A DNA stretch of 64,000 nt, taken from Rhodococcus sp. 4CII. GTDB taxonomy: Bacteria; Actinomycetota; Actinomycetes; Mycobacteriales; Mycobacteriaceae. This document shows positions 50,105 through 58,541 of this stretch, in pieces. The stretch is taken from positions 1,612,001-1,676,000 of the forward strand of contig NZ_JACCFE010000002.1 in NCBI RefSeq assembly GCF_014256275.1, in the 5' to 3' direction. Position 1 is the first letter of the stretch. Every line of letters begins with the position of its first letter. The position numbers and the translations under genes were made by a program. Below the pieces are notes generated by a model that searched no databases, was not told the origin of the DNA, and saw only the letters and a program-made list of their open reading frames with translations.

Positions 50105-52078
50105 TCAGCGCCTGCGCCGCATGTAGTCGCTCACGACGGCGGCACCGAGACCGTCCAGCCCGGGCGCGACGACGCGTCCGCCGACGCGTTCGGCCATCCG
50201 GTCCACCACCCGCGCGAGACCGGGATCCTCACCGAGCCGGAAGAACGTGACGTGGGCGCCGAGCCGGGCGAGGGTGTCGAGTTCCCGGACCGTCAGTCCC
50301 AGGGTCCGGGCGCTCGGCGGGTAGTCGAAATACGCGAAGCCGTCCGGCTCCAGGTGCGCGGTCGGCTCGCCGTCGGTCACGATCAGGACCACCGGTTGTG
50401 CGTTGGGGTGCCGGCGCAGGTGCCGGGCCGCCAGCAGCAGCGCGTGGTGCAGGTTGGTGCCCTGATCCCAGGCGCCGTCCAGTCCGGCGAGCTCCGACGG
50501 CGTCAGCACCTGAGCGTGCCTGCCGAACGAGATGAGCTGCAGTTCGTCACTGCGGAAGCGGGTGCTCACCAAGTGGTTCAGCGCGAGGGCGGTGCGTTTC
50601 ATCGGCACCCACCGCCCCTCCATCACCATCGAGAACGACGTGTCGACCAGCAGCGCGACCGCCGCCTGCGACCGTTGCTCGGTTTCCATCACCTCGACGT
50701 CCGCCACGGACAACCGGACCGGGACGCGACCGCGTTCGGCCGGGTCGGAAGCCGCCCGCAGCACGGCGTTGGTGATGGTGCGCGTGACGTCCCACGGTTC
50801 GGTGTCGCCGAACGCCCACTCGCGGGACGCCCCGGTCGGCTCCCCCATCGCCCCGGCGCGGCGCGTCTCCCGTTGCCCGCCACGCGAAGACAGTTGCTGC
50901 GCCACGTCCCGCAGGGCCGTCTGGCCGAGTTGACGCATCGCCTTGGGCGACAGGCGCCACTGGCCGTCCGCCCCGCGGTCGAAGAAGCCCTGGTCCCGCA
51001 GGGCCTTTTCGAGTTCGGCGAGCGTTCGCGCATCCGCGGCGGCCTCGTCGCCCAGCTGCCGGGCCAGGGTCTCGGCGTCGATGTCGTCGAGTTGCGCACC
51101 CGCATACTGCTGCGACAGCTGCTCCGCGAGCGACTCGAGTTCCGCGATGTCCTGCAACGCGCCGGTGCCCTCCCCCAGACCCATGCCGTCGTCGCCGCGG
51201 AACCGCTGCGCGCCCTGCCAGTCCTCGCCCGGACGCGCAGCCTGCAGGTGCTGGTCCAGGCGGTCGAGCTGTCCGATCAGGGACGGATCGCCGAACGCCT
51301 GCTGGGCCAGCGCATCGAGTTCGTCGCGCTGCTCCTGCGACAGCGAGTTCCGCAGACGCTGCGCCGCCGCCGCCCGCTGCGCCAGCGAGTCGAGGAGTTC
51401 CTCGACGTTGCGGGGGTTCTCGGGAAAGTACTCCCCGTGTTTGTCCATGAACTCGTCGAACTGCTCCTGGGTGTCCTCGCCGCGGGAGTATTTGTCCAGC
51501 AGGTCGTTGAGGTCCTCGAGCATCTCGCGGATCGCCTGCCGGTCCTCCTCGGTCGCACCCTCGAGGGCCTGCTTCATCCCGGCGAACCGCTGGTCCAGCA
51601 TTTCGCGGCCCAGCAGGTCCCGGATCTTCTCGTAGTCCTCGCGCGCTTCGGAACTGCGCCAGTCGTAGTCGGCGAGCTCCTGGACGGCCTGCGCCGTGGA
51701 CGGGGACAGTTCCTCGAGGCGCATCTCGGAGAAGCGGGCGTCGTCGTCGAGCGCGCGGGCCAGCGTCTTCCGCTCCTCGAGGACCGCGCGGTCGAGGAGT
51801 TCCCGGACCTCTTCGAGCGTGCCGTTCAGGTTGTTCCGCTTCAGCAGCTCACGTCGACGCCGATTGGCTTCGGCCGCAAGCTCGTCGAGGCCGCGCATGT
51901 CCCGGTTGCCGCGCCGGAGCATCTCGCGCAGTGCCTGCCGCGGCGAGCTTCCCGCGAACACGTCGTCGCCGATGGCTGCCAGGGCTTCGCGCAGGTCCAC
52001 CGGCGGCGTCAGCGGATCGCCGCCCTCGTACGGCCCGTACCGCGCGTTGTGCGATCCGCGCTCCGCCTTGCGGGACAT
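50105..52078 (-). CDS. vWA domain protein (Mg-chelatase D/CoxE-like, Rv0959-type)
   Basis: 657 aa. The first 440 residues are a long charged helical region rich in Glu, Arg, Gln and Leu (for example ELADYDWRSSEAREDYEKIR). The C-terminal 200 residues form a von Willebrand A domain with the metal-site motif LLVDTSFSMV (DxSxS) near residue 470, the Thr in WDQGTNLHHA and the Asp in VLIVTDGEPT. Such proteins work with MoxR-type AAA+ ATPases as metal-insertion or protein-remodelling pairs. The ATPase gene overlaps its start (TAATG). This matches the Rv0958-Rv0959 pair in mycobacteria. The target is unknown. Confidence 0.9.
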   Translation of the reverse strand: MSRKAERGSHNARYGPYEGGDPLTPPVDLREALAAIGDDVFAGSSPRQALREMLRRGNRDMRGLDELAAEANRRRRELLKRNNLNGTLEEVRELLDRAVLEERKTLARALDDDARFSEMRLEELSPSTAQAVQELADYDWRSSEAREDYEKIRDLLGREMLDQRFAGMKQALEGATEEDRQAIREMLEDLNDLLDKYSRGEDTQEQFDEFMDKHGEYFPENPRNVEELLDSLAQRAAAAQRLRNSLSQEQRDELDALAQQAFGDPSLIGQLDRLDQHLQAARPGEDWQGAQRFRGDDGMGLGEGTGALQDIAELESLAEQLSQQYAGAQLDDIDAETLARQLGDEAAADARTLAELEKALRDQGFFDRGADGQWRLSPKAMRQLGQTALRDVAQQLSSRGGQRETRRAGAMGEPTGASREWAFGDTEPWDVTRTITNAVLRAASDPAERGRVPVRLSVADVEVMETEQRSQAAVALLVDTSFSMVMEGRWVPMKRTALALNHLVSTRFRSDELQLISFGRHAQVLTPSELAGLDGAWDQGTNLHHALLLAARHLRRHPNAQPVVLIVTDGEPTAHLEPDGFAYFDYPPSARTLGLTVRELDTLARLGAHVTFFRLGEDPGLARVVDRMAERVGGRVVAPGLDGLGAAVVSDYMRRRR

Positions 52079-53466
52079 TACGAATACACCGTCTGCCCGT
52101 TGATATCCGGGTTCTTCGAGATCCGCCGCGCCAGGTACAGCCCTTCGAGGGCGAACTCGGCGGCCGCGGCTCGCTCGCCGTCGGATTCTGCACCGAGCCG
52201 CTCGGCGAGCACGTCGAGGACCTCGAGTTCGGGCAGTTCGTTGAGCAGTGCTTTCGCCGTGATCCGTTCACCGGTCACCACCGGGTCGCCCTGTTCGACG
52301 GCCTCGACGAGTTCCGCCAGGTCGATGCCGCCGAGCCGGGTGCGGACCGTGTCGGCTGTGGCCCGACGCAGCAGGTGCTCGAGGACCTCGATCTCGCGGC
52401 CCTCCTCACCGGATTCGAATTCCACCTTGCCCCGCAGGACGTCGATGACGGTCTCGAGGTCCACCGGCCGGGCGACCGGGTCGGCCTCGCCGAGGACCGC
52501 GCCGCGATGCACCGCCGCGGCGCTGACGGTTTCGGCGCCGGCCACCGCGAAGCGGGCGGACACCCCCGACCGCTGATCGACCGACGTCGATTCGCGGAGC
52601 AGGCGGGTGAACCGGGCCAGGATCTCGAGGAGGTAGTCCGGCACCTCGGCGGTGAGGTGCGCCTCCTGCAGGATGACGGCGACCTCGTCGTCGAGCCGGG
52701 TCGGGTAGTGCGTTCGGATCTCGGCGCCGAACCGGTCCTTGAGCGGGGTGATGATGTGGCCGCGGTTGGTGTAGTCCTCCGGGTTCGCGCTCGCCACCAT
52801 CAGGACGTCCAGCGGGAGCCGGAGCGTGTACCCGCGGACCTGGATGTCGCGCTCCTCCATCACGTTGAGCAGCGACACCTGGATGCGTTCGGCGAGGTCG
52901 GGCAATTCGTTGATGGCGACGATGCCGCGGTGGGCGCGGGGAACGAGCCCGAAGTGGATGGTTTCCGGGTCACCGAGACTGCGACCCTCGGCGACCTTCA
53001 CGGGATCCACGTCGCCGACGAGATCCGCCACCGACGTGTCGGGGGTCGCGAGCTTCTCCGAGTACCGCTCGCTGCGGTGCCGCCACGCGACGGGCAGGCT
53101 GTCGCCCAGTTCCTGAGATCGGCGTATCGACGCCGGCGTGATGGGCTCATAGGGATGCTCCCCGAGTTCGGAACCGGCGATCACCGGGGTCCATTCGTCG
53201 AGGAGCAGATTGAGGGTGCGGAGCAGGCGCGTTTTACCTTGACCACGTTCGCCGAGCAACACCACGTCGTGCCCCGCGATGAGTGCCCGTTCGAGCTGTG
53301 GTGACACCGTCTCCTCGAAACCGACGATGCCGGGCCACGGATCACGACCGTCGCGTAGGGCCGCGAGCAGGTTCTCGCGGATCTCTTCCTTGACGGTGCG
53401 TTGAACGTGGCCCGACTCGCGGAGCTCGCCGACGGTGGAAGGTCTGTGTTCCGATGACGTCACCAC
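52078..53466 (-). CDS. MoxR/Mg-chelatase-like AAA+ ATPase (Rv0958-type)
   Basis: 462 aa. Walker A is VVLLGERGQGKTRLLR near residue 70. Walker B is replaced by GIVAINELPDLAERIQVSLL, where the usual DE is NE. ASANPEDYTNRGHIITPLKD has the sensor 1 Asn, and KDRFGAEIRTHYP the arginine finger. The protein is probably the ATPase partner of the vWA protein encoded downstream. Two successive GTG codons at 53466 and 53463 are both possible starts; GGAG is adjacent. The N-terminal 30 residues are polar. Confidence 0.9.
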   Translation of the reverse strand: MVTSSEHRPSTVGELRESGHVQRTVKEEIRENLLAALRDGRDPWPGIVGFEETVSPQLERALIAGHDVVLLGERGQGKTRLLRTLNLLLDEWTPVIAGSELGEHPYEPITPASIRRSQELGDSLPVAWRHRSERYSEKLATPDTSVADLVGDVDPVKVAEGRSLGDPETIHFGLVPRAHRGIVAINELPDLAERIQVSLLNVMEERDIQVRGYTLRLPLDVLMVASANPEDYTNRGHIITPLKDRFGAEIRTHYPTRLDDEVAVILQEAHLTAEVPDYLLEILARFTRLLRESTSVDQRSGVSARFAVAGAETVSAAAVHRGAVLGEADPVARPVDLETVIDVLRGKVEFESGEEGREIEVLEHLLRRATADTVRTRLGGIDLAELVEAVEQGDPVVTGERITAKALLNELPELEVLDVLAERLGAESDGERAAAAEFALEGLYLARRISKNPDINGQTVYS

Positions 53467-53527
53467 TCCACGCTACGAGGGTTCGAGCGAATCGGCACGC
53501 CGTTAATCGCGTGCCGACCCGCCAGGG

Positions 53528-53944
53528 TCAGTCCTCGCGGCGCAGCGGGAGCAGTTCGCGGACCCTCCGGTCGCGCAGGTACAGGCCCGCCCAGACCACG
53601 ATGCCGACATACACCGCGAACAACACGGTGCTGAACAACGGCTTCTCGACGCGCCAGTTGGTGAGCACCGCGCCGCCGAGGTACCCGGTGAGCAGCACCG
53701 CACCCAGCGGGGCCGTTCGCGGCACCAGGTAGAGCGCCGTGCAGATCAGCAACACGATCCCGATCGGCACGATGATGTGCGCGGGCAGTCCCAGTTCGAC
53801 GGCCGAATCCTCCACCGGTCCGAGCTTCAGGATCTTGCCGACGGCGTCGAAGAGGAGGAAGGCACCGGCGAGGCCGCTGAGGACCCACCCCACCTTGCGC
53901 GCGGTTCCCGACTCAGCCGCGACGGGAGTGGCCGTGGCGCTCAC
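53528..53944 (-). CDS. DoxX-like four-helix membrane protein
   Basis: 138 aa. Four hydrophobic helices: VGWVLSGLAGAFLLFDAVGK, IIVPIGIVLLICTALYLVP, LGAVLLTGYLGGAVLTNW and LFAVYVGIVVWAGLYLRD. GKILKLGPVEDSAVELGLP and TGYLGGAVLTNWR are typical of the DoxX_2 group. Function of this group is unknown. The GTG start overlaps the stop of the VOC gene (GTGA), so the pair is coupled. Confidence 0.85.
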   Translation of the reverse strand: MSATATPVAAESGTARKVGWVLSGLAGAFLLFDAVGKILKLGPVEDSAVELGLPAHIIVPIGIVLLICTALYLVPRTAPLGAVLLTGYLGGAVLTNWRVEKPLFSTVLFAVYVGIVVWAGLYLRDRRVRELLPLRRED

Positions 53945-54354
53945 GACTGGTGTCCCTGCGCCGCCGCGGGATCCATCCACACGACCTCCCACAGGTGACC
54001 GTCCGGGTCCTGGAAGCTGCGGCCGTACATGAATCCTTCGTCCATCGGTTCGTTGGAGAACGATCCGCCCGACGCGAGGGCCTTGTCGGCGAGCGCGTCG
54101 ACGGCTTCACGGCTTTCCGCGGAGACGGCGACGATGGCTTCGGTGGTCGTGGTGGCGTCCGCGATGGCTTTCTTGGTGAAGGTGGAGAAGAACTTCTCCG
54201 TCAGCAGCATCACGTGAATCTGCTCACTGATGACGATCGACGACGCATTCTCGTCCGAGAACTGCGGGTTCCGCTGGTAACCGAGCGCCTCGTAGAAGGC
54301 CGTCGACTTGCCGAGGTCCTTCACGGGGAGGTTCACGAAGATCATGGTGGGCAT
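53941..54354 (-). CDS. VOC family protein (glyoxalase/bleomycin-resistance fold)
   Basis: 137 aa. One VOC domain: FVNLPVKDLGKSTAFYEALG at the start, then NASSIVISEQIHVMLLTEKF, and the C-terminal FQDPDGHLWEVVWMDP with the metal-site Glu. The subfamily resembles small VOC proteins often annotated as lactoylglutathione lyase or extradiol dioxygenase-like; no substrate can be given. It is divergent from the HxlR regulator, and the inverted repeat at 54449-54466 may control it. Confidence 0.88.
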   Translation of the reverse strand: MPTMIFVNLPVKDLGKSTAFYEALGYQRNPQFSDENASSIVISEQIHVMLLTEKFFSTFTKKAIADATTTTEAIVAVSAESREAVDALADKALASGGSFSNEPMDEGFMYGRSFQDPDGHLWEVVWMDPAAAQGHQS

Positions 54355-54448
54355 CGAATTCTCTTTCCGTCGGTGACGTGGAGCCGCTTCGGGTGAGGAG
54401 CCGTGCGACCTTGTGGATCAGATCACGTACCAATGTTGTAAAAAGAAA

Positions 54449-54466
54449 CCTATTGCTGTCAATAGG
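54449..54466. promoter_or_regulatory. Inverted repeat, probable HxlR operator
   Basis: CCTATTG-CTGT-CAATAGG, a perfect 7-bp palindrome between the divergent VOC and HxlR genes, 25 bp before the regulator's ATG. Likely bound by that regulator. Confidence 0.55.
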
Positions 54467-54490
54467 CAACTTCGGTCTATAGTTGAAACC

Positions 54491-55135
54491 ATGGCACGGC
54501 AGGCGTACGGGCAGTACTGCGGACTCGCGCACGCCCTGGACATCGTCGGACAACGCTGGGCGATGCTCATCGTCCGAGATCTGCTGGTCGGGCCACGGCG
54601 ATACACCGATCTCAAACACGGTTTGCCCGGCATCCCGTCCAACATCCTGTCGGCCCGCCTGAAGGAACTCGAGGAAGCCGACGTGATCGCGCGCCGAGCC
54701 CTGCCCCGGCCGTCGAACGCCGTCGTCTACGAACTCACCGACTACGGCAACGCCCTGGAGGACGCCGTGACGTCGCTGGGGCGGTGGGGTGCGCGCACTC
54801 TCGGCGAACCCGGCCCCGACGACGTCGTGACCGTCGACTCCATGGTGATGGCCCTGCGGTCGACGTTCCACCCCGACGCCGCGCGGGACGTCACCCTCGC
54901 CTACGAACTGCGCCTCGGGCCGATCGTGCTGTCCGCCCGCATCGAGCGCGGCGAACTCGAGGTCGTCGAGGGCGCCGCCGAGCGGCCCGATCTCGTGATC
55001 GAGACCGGGCCGGCGATCAAGGCACTGATGGCGCGCGAGATCACCCCGGACGACGCAATCGCCGCCGGCAGTGTGGCTGTCACCGGCGACCCGGCACTAC
55101 TCGCCACGTTCGCCGACATCTTCAGCATTCCCTGA
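54491..55135 (+). CDS. HxlR family regulator with C-terminal SCP2-like domain
   Basis: 214 aa. Residues 1-100 are an HxlR winged helix: YCGLAHALDIVGQRWAMLIV, RRYTDLKHGLPGIPSNILSA and the wing YELTDYGNALEDAV. Residues 110-214 resemble an SCP2 sterol-carrier fold (LRLGPIVLSARIERGELEVV, DLVIETGPAIKALM). The fused lipid-binding domain suggests a hydrophobic effector. ATG at 54491. It probably represses the divergent VOC-DoxX pair. Confidence 0.9.
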   Translation: MARQAYGQYCGLAHALDIVGQRWAMLIVRDLLVGPRRYTDLKHGLPGIPSNILSARLKELEEADVIARRALPRPSNAVVYELTDYGNALEDAVTSLGRWGARTLGEPGPDDVVTVDSMVMALRSTFHPDAARDVTLAYELRLGPIVLSARIERGELEVVEGAAERPDLVIETGPAIKALMAREITPDDAIAAGSVAVTGDPALLATFADIFSIP

Positions 55136-55143
55136 AGTCCGAC

Positions 55144-55455
55144 TCAGGCGGCGACACCGCGGGAGACCTGCGCGTCCAGCTCGCACCAGGCGGAGTGGTA
55201 TCGCTCGAGGGTCACCGGATCGGCTTCCGCCAGAAGGGAATCGAGAAGGAGCCGCGGCTCGGCACGCCACGCCCGGACCACGTCCGCGACCGCACGGTTG
55301 GCGAACAGACCCGACCCGGTGACCGCAGACACCCACTCGTCGATCGCGCCCCGGTGAATCCGCTCGACGGCCTCCCGGCGGAACCCGCCGTCGACGAAGT
55401 CGAGGGAGAACATGGCGGCGACGAAATCACCGGTGGTCAACTGTACGACGTTCAT
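55144..55455 (-). CDS. Hypothetical protein (103 aa)
   Basis: Start chosen at the ATG at 55455, after AGGAAGG; a longer open frame upstream has no protein-like character. The product begins MNVVQLTTGDFVAAMFSLDF and is mostly helical, with a regular pattern of Leu, Ala, Val and Arg and no signal peptide or membrane helix. Two residues of interest are the lone Cys in AWCELDAQV and several Trp. It converges on the HxlR gene with 8 bp between the stops. I do not recognise a family. Confidence 0.65.
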   Translation of the reverse strand: MNVVQLTTGDFVAAMFSLDFVDGGFRREAVERIHRGAIDEWVSAVTGSGLFANRAVADVVRAWRAEPRLLLDSLLAEADPVTLERYHSAWCELDAQVSRGVAA

Positions 55456-55634
55456 GATGCGGCACCTTCCTGGAGTCGGGGGTTCGTCTCGGACGTAATC
55501 CGTTGGAACAACTGGTGATGCCGACGCTAATCGCCGATCGTGTGAGTTCTGTGATGCTTCTCTGAGATCTCGGCCGCGACGACCCGACAACAGGTGCGGC
55601 GACTTCGCGCGTCGTGAACTGGTAGACAGGCTCC

Positions 55635-56600
55635 ATGCCTGACACCGAGATCACGTTCGACAGCGGTGCCGTCACCTACTACGGCAGCCTCCGCACTCCC
55701 GACCACGCGAACGGTGCGGCGCCCGCCGCGCTCCTGCTCGCCGGCAGCGGTCCCACCGATCGCAACGGCGACAGTGCGCTGCTCCCCGGTGACATCGGCA
55801 CGCTCCGGTTTCTCGCAGACGTGCTCGAGCGGCACGGCATCGCGAGCCTGCGCTACGACAAGATCGGCAGCGGCGAGACCGCCCTCGGCCCGTACGAGGT
55901 CGAAGAGGTCGGCGGCCTCGGCTTCACCACCTTCGTCGACGCCGCGTCCGCCGGTCTGGACTTCCTGGCCGGCCGGCCCGGCGTCGACCCGTCGAAGCTG
56001 ATCGTCATCGGTCACAGCGACGGCGGGCTCGTCGCCCTCGCCCTCGCGACCGCGGAGAACGAGTCGCGGGTTCGCGCGGTGGGACTGCTCGAACCGCTCA
56101 GTGTCCGGCTCCTCGATCTGCTCACCACGCAGATCCACGGCCAACTCGACGCCGTCGTCGGCGCCGGCCAACTGCCGGTGGAACTGGCCGACGAACTCCG
56201 GCTCGCGCTCGCGGACACCGTCGAATCGCTCCGCACGTCGGGCACGATTCCCGACAACCTTCCGGAGCCCCTGCAGAACGCCGGGCTCGTCCACGCCAAC
56301 GCCAAGGCGCTCGCCGAGGAGGACGCCCTCGACCCCCGCGCGCTGGCCGGCCGGCTGCCCGCGGGATTCCCCGTCCTCACCAGCGGCTCCGCCAAGGACA
56401 TCCAGGTGCAACTCGCGGACGTGGACGGCCTGAACGACGCCCTCGCGCACACCGCGCTGACGCCGGTGCGGATGACGAATGCCAATCATGTCCTGAAGGA
56501 CGTCGGCGACCGCCCCTCCACCGGTCCGGATTATGTGGAACCGCTGCCCTTTTCGGCGGAGTTCACCGAACCGTTCAGCCGGTGGGTCGCCGGGCTCTGA
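55635..56600 (+). CDS. Alpha/beta hydrolase
   Basis: 321 aa. The fold shows LLLAGSGPTDRNGDSALLPG (oxyanion region), ASLRYDKIGSGETA and the nucleophile elbow VIGHSDGGLVALALA (Ser near residue 128), with a C-terminal His probably in TNANHVLKDVG. The N-terminal strands (TYYGSLRTPD) match cytosolic esterase/acyl hydrolases. No signal peptide. The stop is shared within one base of the convergent amidase gene. The substrate is unknown. Confidence 0.9.
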   Translation: MPDTEITFDSGAVTYYGSLRTPDHANGAAPAALLLAGSGPTDRNGDSALLPGDIGTLRFLADVLERHGIASLRYDKIGSGETALGPYEVEEVGGLGFTTFVDAASAGLDFLAGRPGVDPSKLIVIGHSDGGLVALALATAENESRVRAVGLLEPLSVRLLDLLTTQIHGQLDAVVGAGQLPVELADELRLALADTVESLRTSGTIPDNLPEPLQNAGLVHANAKALAEEDALDPRALAGRLPAGFPVLTSGSAKDIQVQLADVDGLNDALAHTALTPVRMTNANHVLKDVGDRPSTGPDYVEPLPFSAEFTEPFSRWVAGL

Positions 56601-57707
56601 TCAGTTCCCGCCGGCCCCGGTGAGCACGGCCATCAGCGTGCTCGCCAGATCCGACACCAACCCGAGGTTCTTGTCGTTGACGAGATCCTGCAGTCCGTCG
56701 AGGCCGTTCACCTCGAGCAGCGGCTCGAGCATCTTCATCAACTCGGTGAACTGAGCCGAGTCCGGTGCCGTGGATTTCGGGTCGGTCGACTTCGGGCTCG
56801 CTTTCGGGGTGGTCGCCTTCGGCGTCGTGGTCGTCGCCGACGACGCGCTGTCCTCGCTCACCTCGGTGGTCGCGGTGTCGGCGGGAGCCGCGGCCAAGTC
56901 CTCCGACGGGGTCGATCCCGACCCTGTGAGCAGGTACGTGACGATGCCCGTGGTGATGGTGATCGCGTGCTTGAGCTGCCCGTCGGAGCTCTCCAGCTGG
57001 GCGGCGTCCTCCTTGTTCGAACCGTTCCCCATCTCCACGAACACCAGCGGAACCTGCGTCAGCGCCGGCCCGGCCACGTCGGCGCGGGTCTGCAGACCGT
57101 CGTTGACGCCGGCGTAGTTGGCGGGAACGAAGCCGTCGGACTTGTAGGCGTCGCGCATCATCTTCGACGCCTCGAGGCCGCCGCCGGACTGAGCGGCGTC
57201 CGCCTTCTCGTCCGGGATCGGCAGCGACGGGATGATCATGTGGAAACCGTGCTTGCTCGCGTCCTCACCCTGCGCCGTCGAGTCCGCGTGGATGCTCACC
57301 GCCAGATCTGCGTTCGATTCACTTGCCGCACGGGCCCTCTCGTCGATGCACCCACCCCAGCCGGTGTCGTCCTGACGGCTCTGGACGACCTTCGCGCCCA
57401 GACTCTCGAGGCTGCTCTTCACCAGCTGGGAGACGTTCCAGTTGATGGTGTGCTCGGGCACACCGCCCAGCGACGTCATGCCGCTCGTCTGGCAGTCCTT
57501 GGTGTTGCCGCGGCCGTCGTTCACCTGCTGAGCGAGGTCGTGGCCCTCGCTCGAACCCTGGTGACCGGGGTCGAGGAACACCGTCATCCCGGACAGCTCG
57601 TTGCCGGTGGCCGTCGCCGCGGGCTCCGCCGCACCCTGGGCAGGGAGGAGGACGGACGCACCGAGAACGCAGGCGCCGAGGCCGGCCGTGATCGCAAATC
57701 GGTTCAT
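56601..57707 (-). CDS. N-acetylmuramoyl-L-alanine amidase (Ami1/Rv3717-like)
   Basis: 368 aa. The signal peptide ends at PAQGAAE. Amidase_3 domain: zinc ligands in VFLDPGHQGSSEGHD (His near residue 49) and in the Glu of GGVPEHTINWNVSQL, a His in VSIHADS, and the catalytic Glu in VPLVFVEMGNGSNKEDA. A Cys pair (DCQTSG and WGGCIDE) is as in Rv3717. A Pro/Thr/Lys-rich tail and a final helical stretch follow. It cleaves peptide stems from peptidoglycan in the envelope during division. Confidence 0.92.
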   Translation of the reverse strand: MNRFAITAGLGACVLGASVLLPAQGAAEPAATATGNELSGMTVFLDPGHQGSSEGHDLAQQVNDGRGNTKDCQTSGMTSLGGVPEHTINWNVSQLVKSSLESLGAKVVQSRQDDTGWGGCIDERARAASESNADLAVSIHADSTAQGEDASKHGFHMIIPSLPIPDEKADAAQSGGGLEASKMMRDAYKSDGFVPANYAGVNDGLQTRADVAGPALTQVPLVFVEMGNGSNKEDAAQLESSDGQLKHAITITTGIVTYLLTGSGSTPSEDLAAAPADTATTEVSEDSASSATTTTPKATTPKASPKSTDPKSTAPDSAQFTELMKMLEPLLEVNGLDGLQDLVNDKNLGLVSDLASTLMAVLTGAGGN

Positions 57708-58071
57708 AACGGGGATGGGCGCACCGGCGCAGTCCGGGCGCCACTCTCCTTCCACAGGTGCCACTCGAGTCACATCAGCCCCGAGTGAATCAGCTGCACC
57801 GCACGTGCGTGCTCCTCGAGGCCAGATCGAGAGCAACCTGTGACCAAAGTGTGGGATTCGACAGACGCGGACCGAGAGGTGATCTTCCGGCGCAATCGCC
57901 CGTGTATCTGACGAATCCCTACGCGGATGTGAACGGGGCGGCAACTCTGGGCCAAGAGTCGCTGCTCAACCCTGCATTCCTGCGCAGCGGCCGGATAATG
58001 GAAGTGCAAACCCTCAACCGGTGCTGTACGGTCATCTACCAACCAGCAACGACACGCAGAAAGGTACGGCC
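57708..58071. other. Intergenic region before the leader peptide
   Basis: About 360 bp with no supported gene. The left part is the amidase upstream region. The right part holds the promoter of the leader-attenuator unit; TACGGT at 58027-58032 is a possible -10 box. Confidence 0.4.
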
Positions 58072-58170
58072 ATGATGCAGCTTCACGCGCTCTTCGCGTC
58101 CGTACCCGCATGGCGTTGCTGCTCCGCCGGCAAGCACATCACCAAGTTCGGCCCACCCCGAGAATGTTGA
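58072..58170 (+). CDS. Putative leader peptide (32 aa)
   Basis: A 32-codon frame from the ATG at 58072 (a second ATG follows), with AGAAAGG upstream. The peptide has VPAWRCCSAG in its middle and ends in PPREC, so it contains a Cys-Cys pair and a final Cys codon immediately before TGA. Its end is inside the first stem of the hairpin system that precedes the small STAS-like gene. The position and composition fit an attenuation peptide that senses cysteinyl-tRNA supply, as known for polycysteine leaders in mycobacteria. That reading is inference. Confidence 0.55.
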   Translation: MMQLHALFASVPAWRCCSAGKHITKFGPPREC

Positions 58171-58228
58171 GACTCAACCAAGTCGTTCTCGGGCACCCAG
58201 GGCAAACCCCTCGGGTGCCTTTTCTTTT
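58158..58228 (+). promoter_or_regulatory. Two-hairpin attenuator with U-tract terminator
   Basis: Hairpin 1 has arms CCGAGAA (58158-58164) and TTCTCGG (58186-58192), with inner GTTGAG/CTCAAC. The terminator has GGCACCC (58192-58198) and GGGTGCC (58213-58219), inner AGGG/CCCT, and TTTTCTTTT. Part of the leader's 3' end (CACCCCGAG, 58154-58162) can also pair with CTCGGGTG of the terminator, an alternative fold. Confidence 0.6.
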
Positions 58229-58252
58229 ACCTTTCACTTTCAGGAGCACCAT

Positions 58253-58486
58253 ATGAAACTTCGCATCAACCAACTGTCCACGTCTCCCCCGTATATCGAT
58301 CTGCCGGACGACCTCACCGGGTACGCGGTCACCCTCGACCTCTCGCACTGCGATGCCGCCCACGAGGCGTCACTCGGCGCGCTGATCAGTGAGGTCCGGA
58401 GCCGCGGCGCCGCCCGCGTGGTCATCACGGGTTCGCCACGCGAGCTCGAAGGCACCGGCCGCACTCACGGGGCCGCAGCAGCCTGA
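58253..58486 (+). CDS. Small STAS-like protein (77 aa)
   Basis: ATG at 58253 with AGGAG 6 bases upstream. The sequence reads as a short alpha/beta protein: LPDDLTGYAVTLDLSHCDAA is a strand followed by a turn, then a helix ASLGALISEVRSRG and a strand AARVVITGSP. The order resembles the core of STAS or STAS-like (DUF4325) domains, but it is shorter than usual. It lies 25 bp past the U-tract of the terminator and is the only gene the attenuator can control. Confidence 0.7.
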   Translation: MKLRINQLSTSPPYIDLPDDLTGYAVTLDLSHCDAAHEASLGALISEVRSRGAARVVITGSPRELEGTGRTHGAAAA

Positions 58487-58493
58487 CGACGCA

Positions 58494-58526
58494 GAACGGG
58501 CCCCGGCTAGCTGCCGAGACCCGTTC
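58494..58526. terminator. Hairpin between STAS-like gene and purH
   Basis: GAACGGG and CCCGTTC arms with an imperfect inner stem, between two convergent stop codons (58486 and 58542). Confidence 0.5.
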
Positions 58527-58541
58527 GTGCGCTACCGCGCT

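Noticed and set aside
49427..52576. 1,049-codon plus-strand frame across aguA and the vWA gene.
   Set aside because: Out of frame with aguA and antisense to the vWA gene; low-complexity Arg/Pro-rich product.
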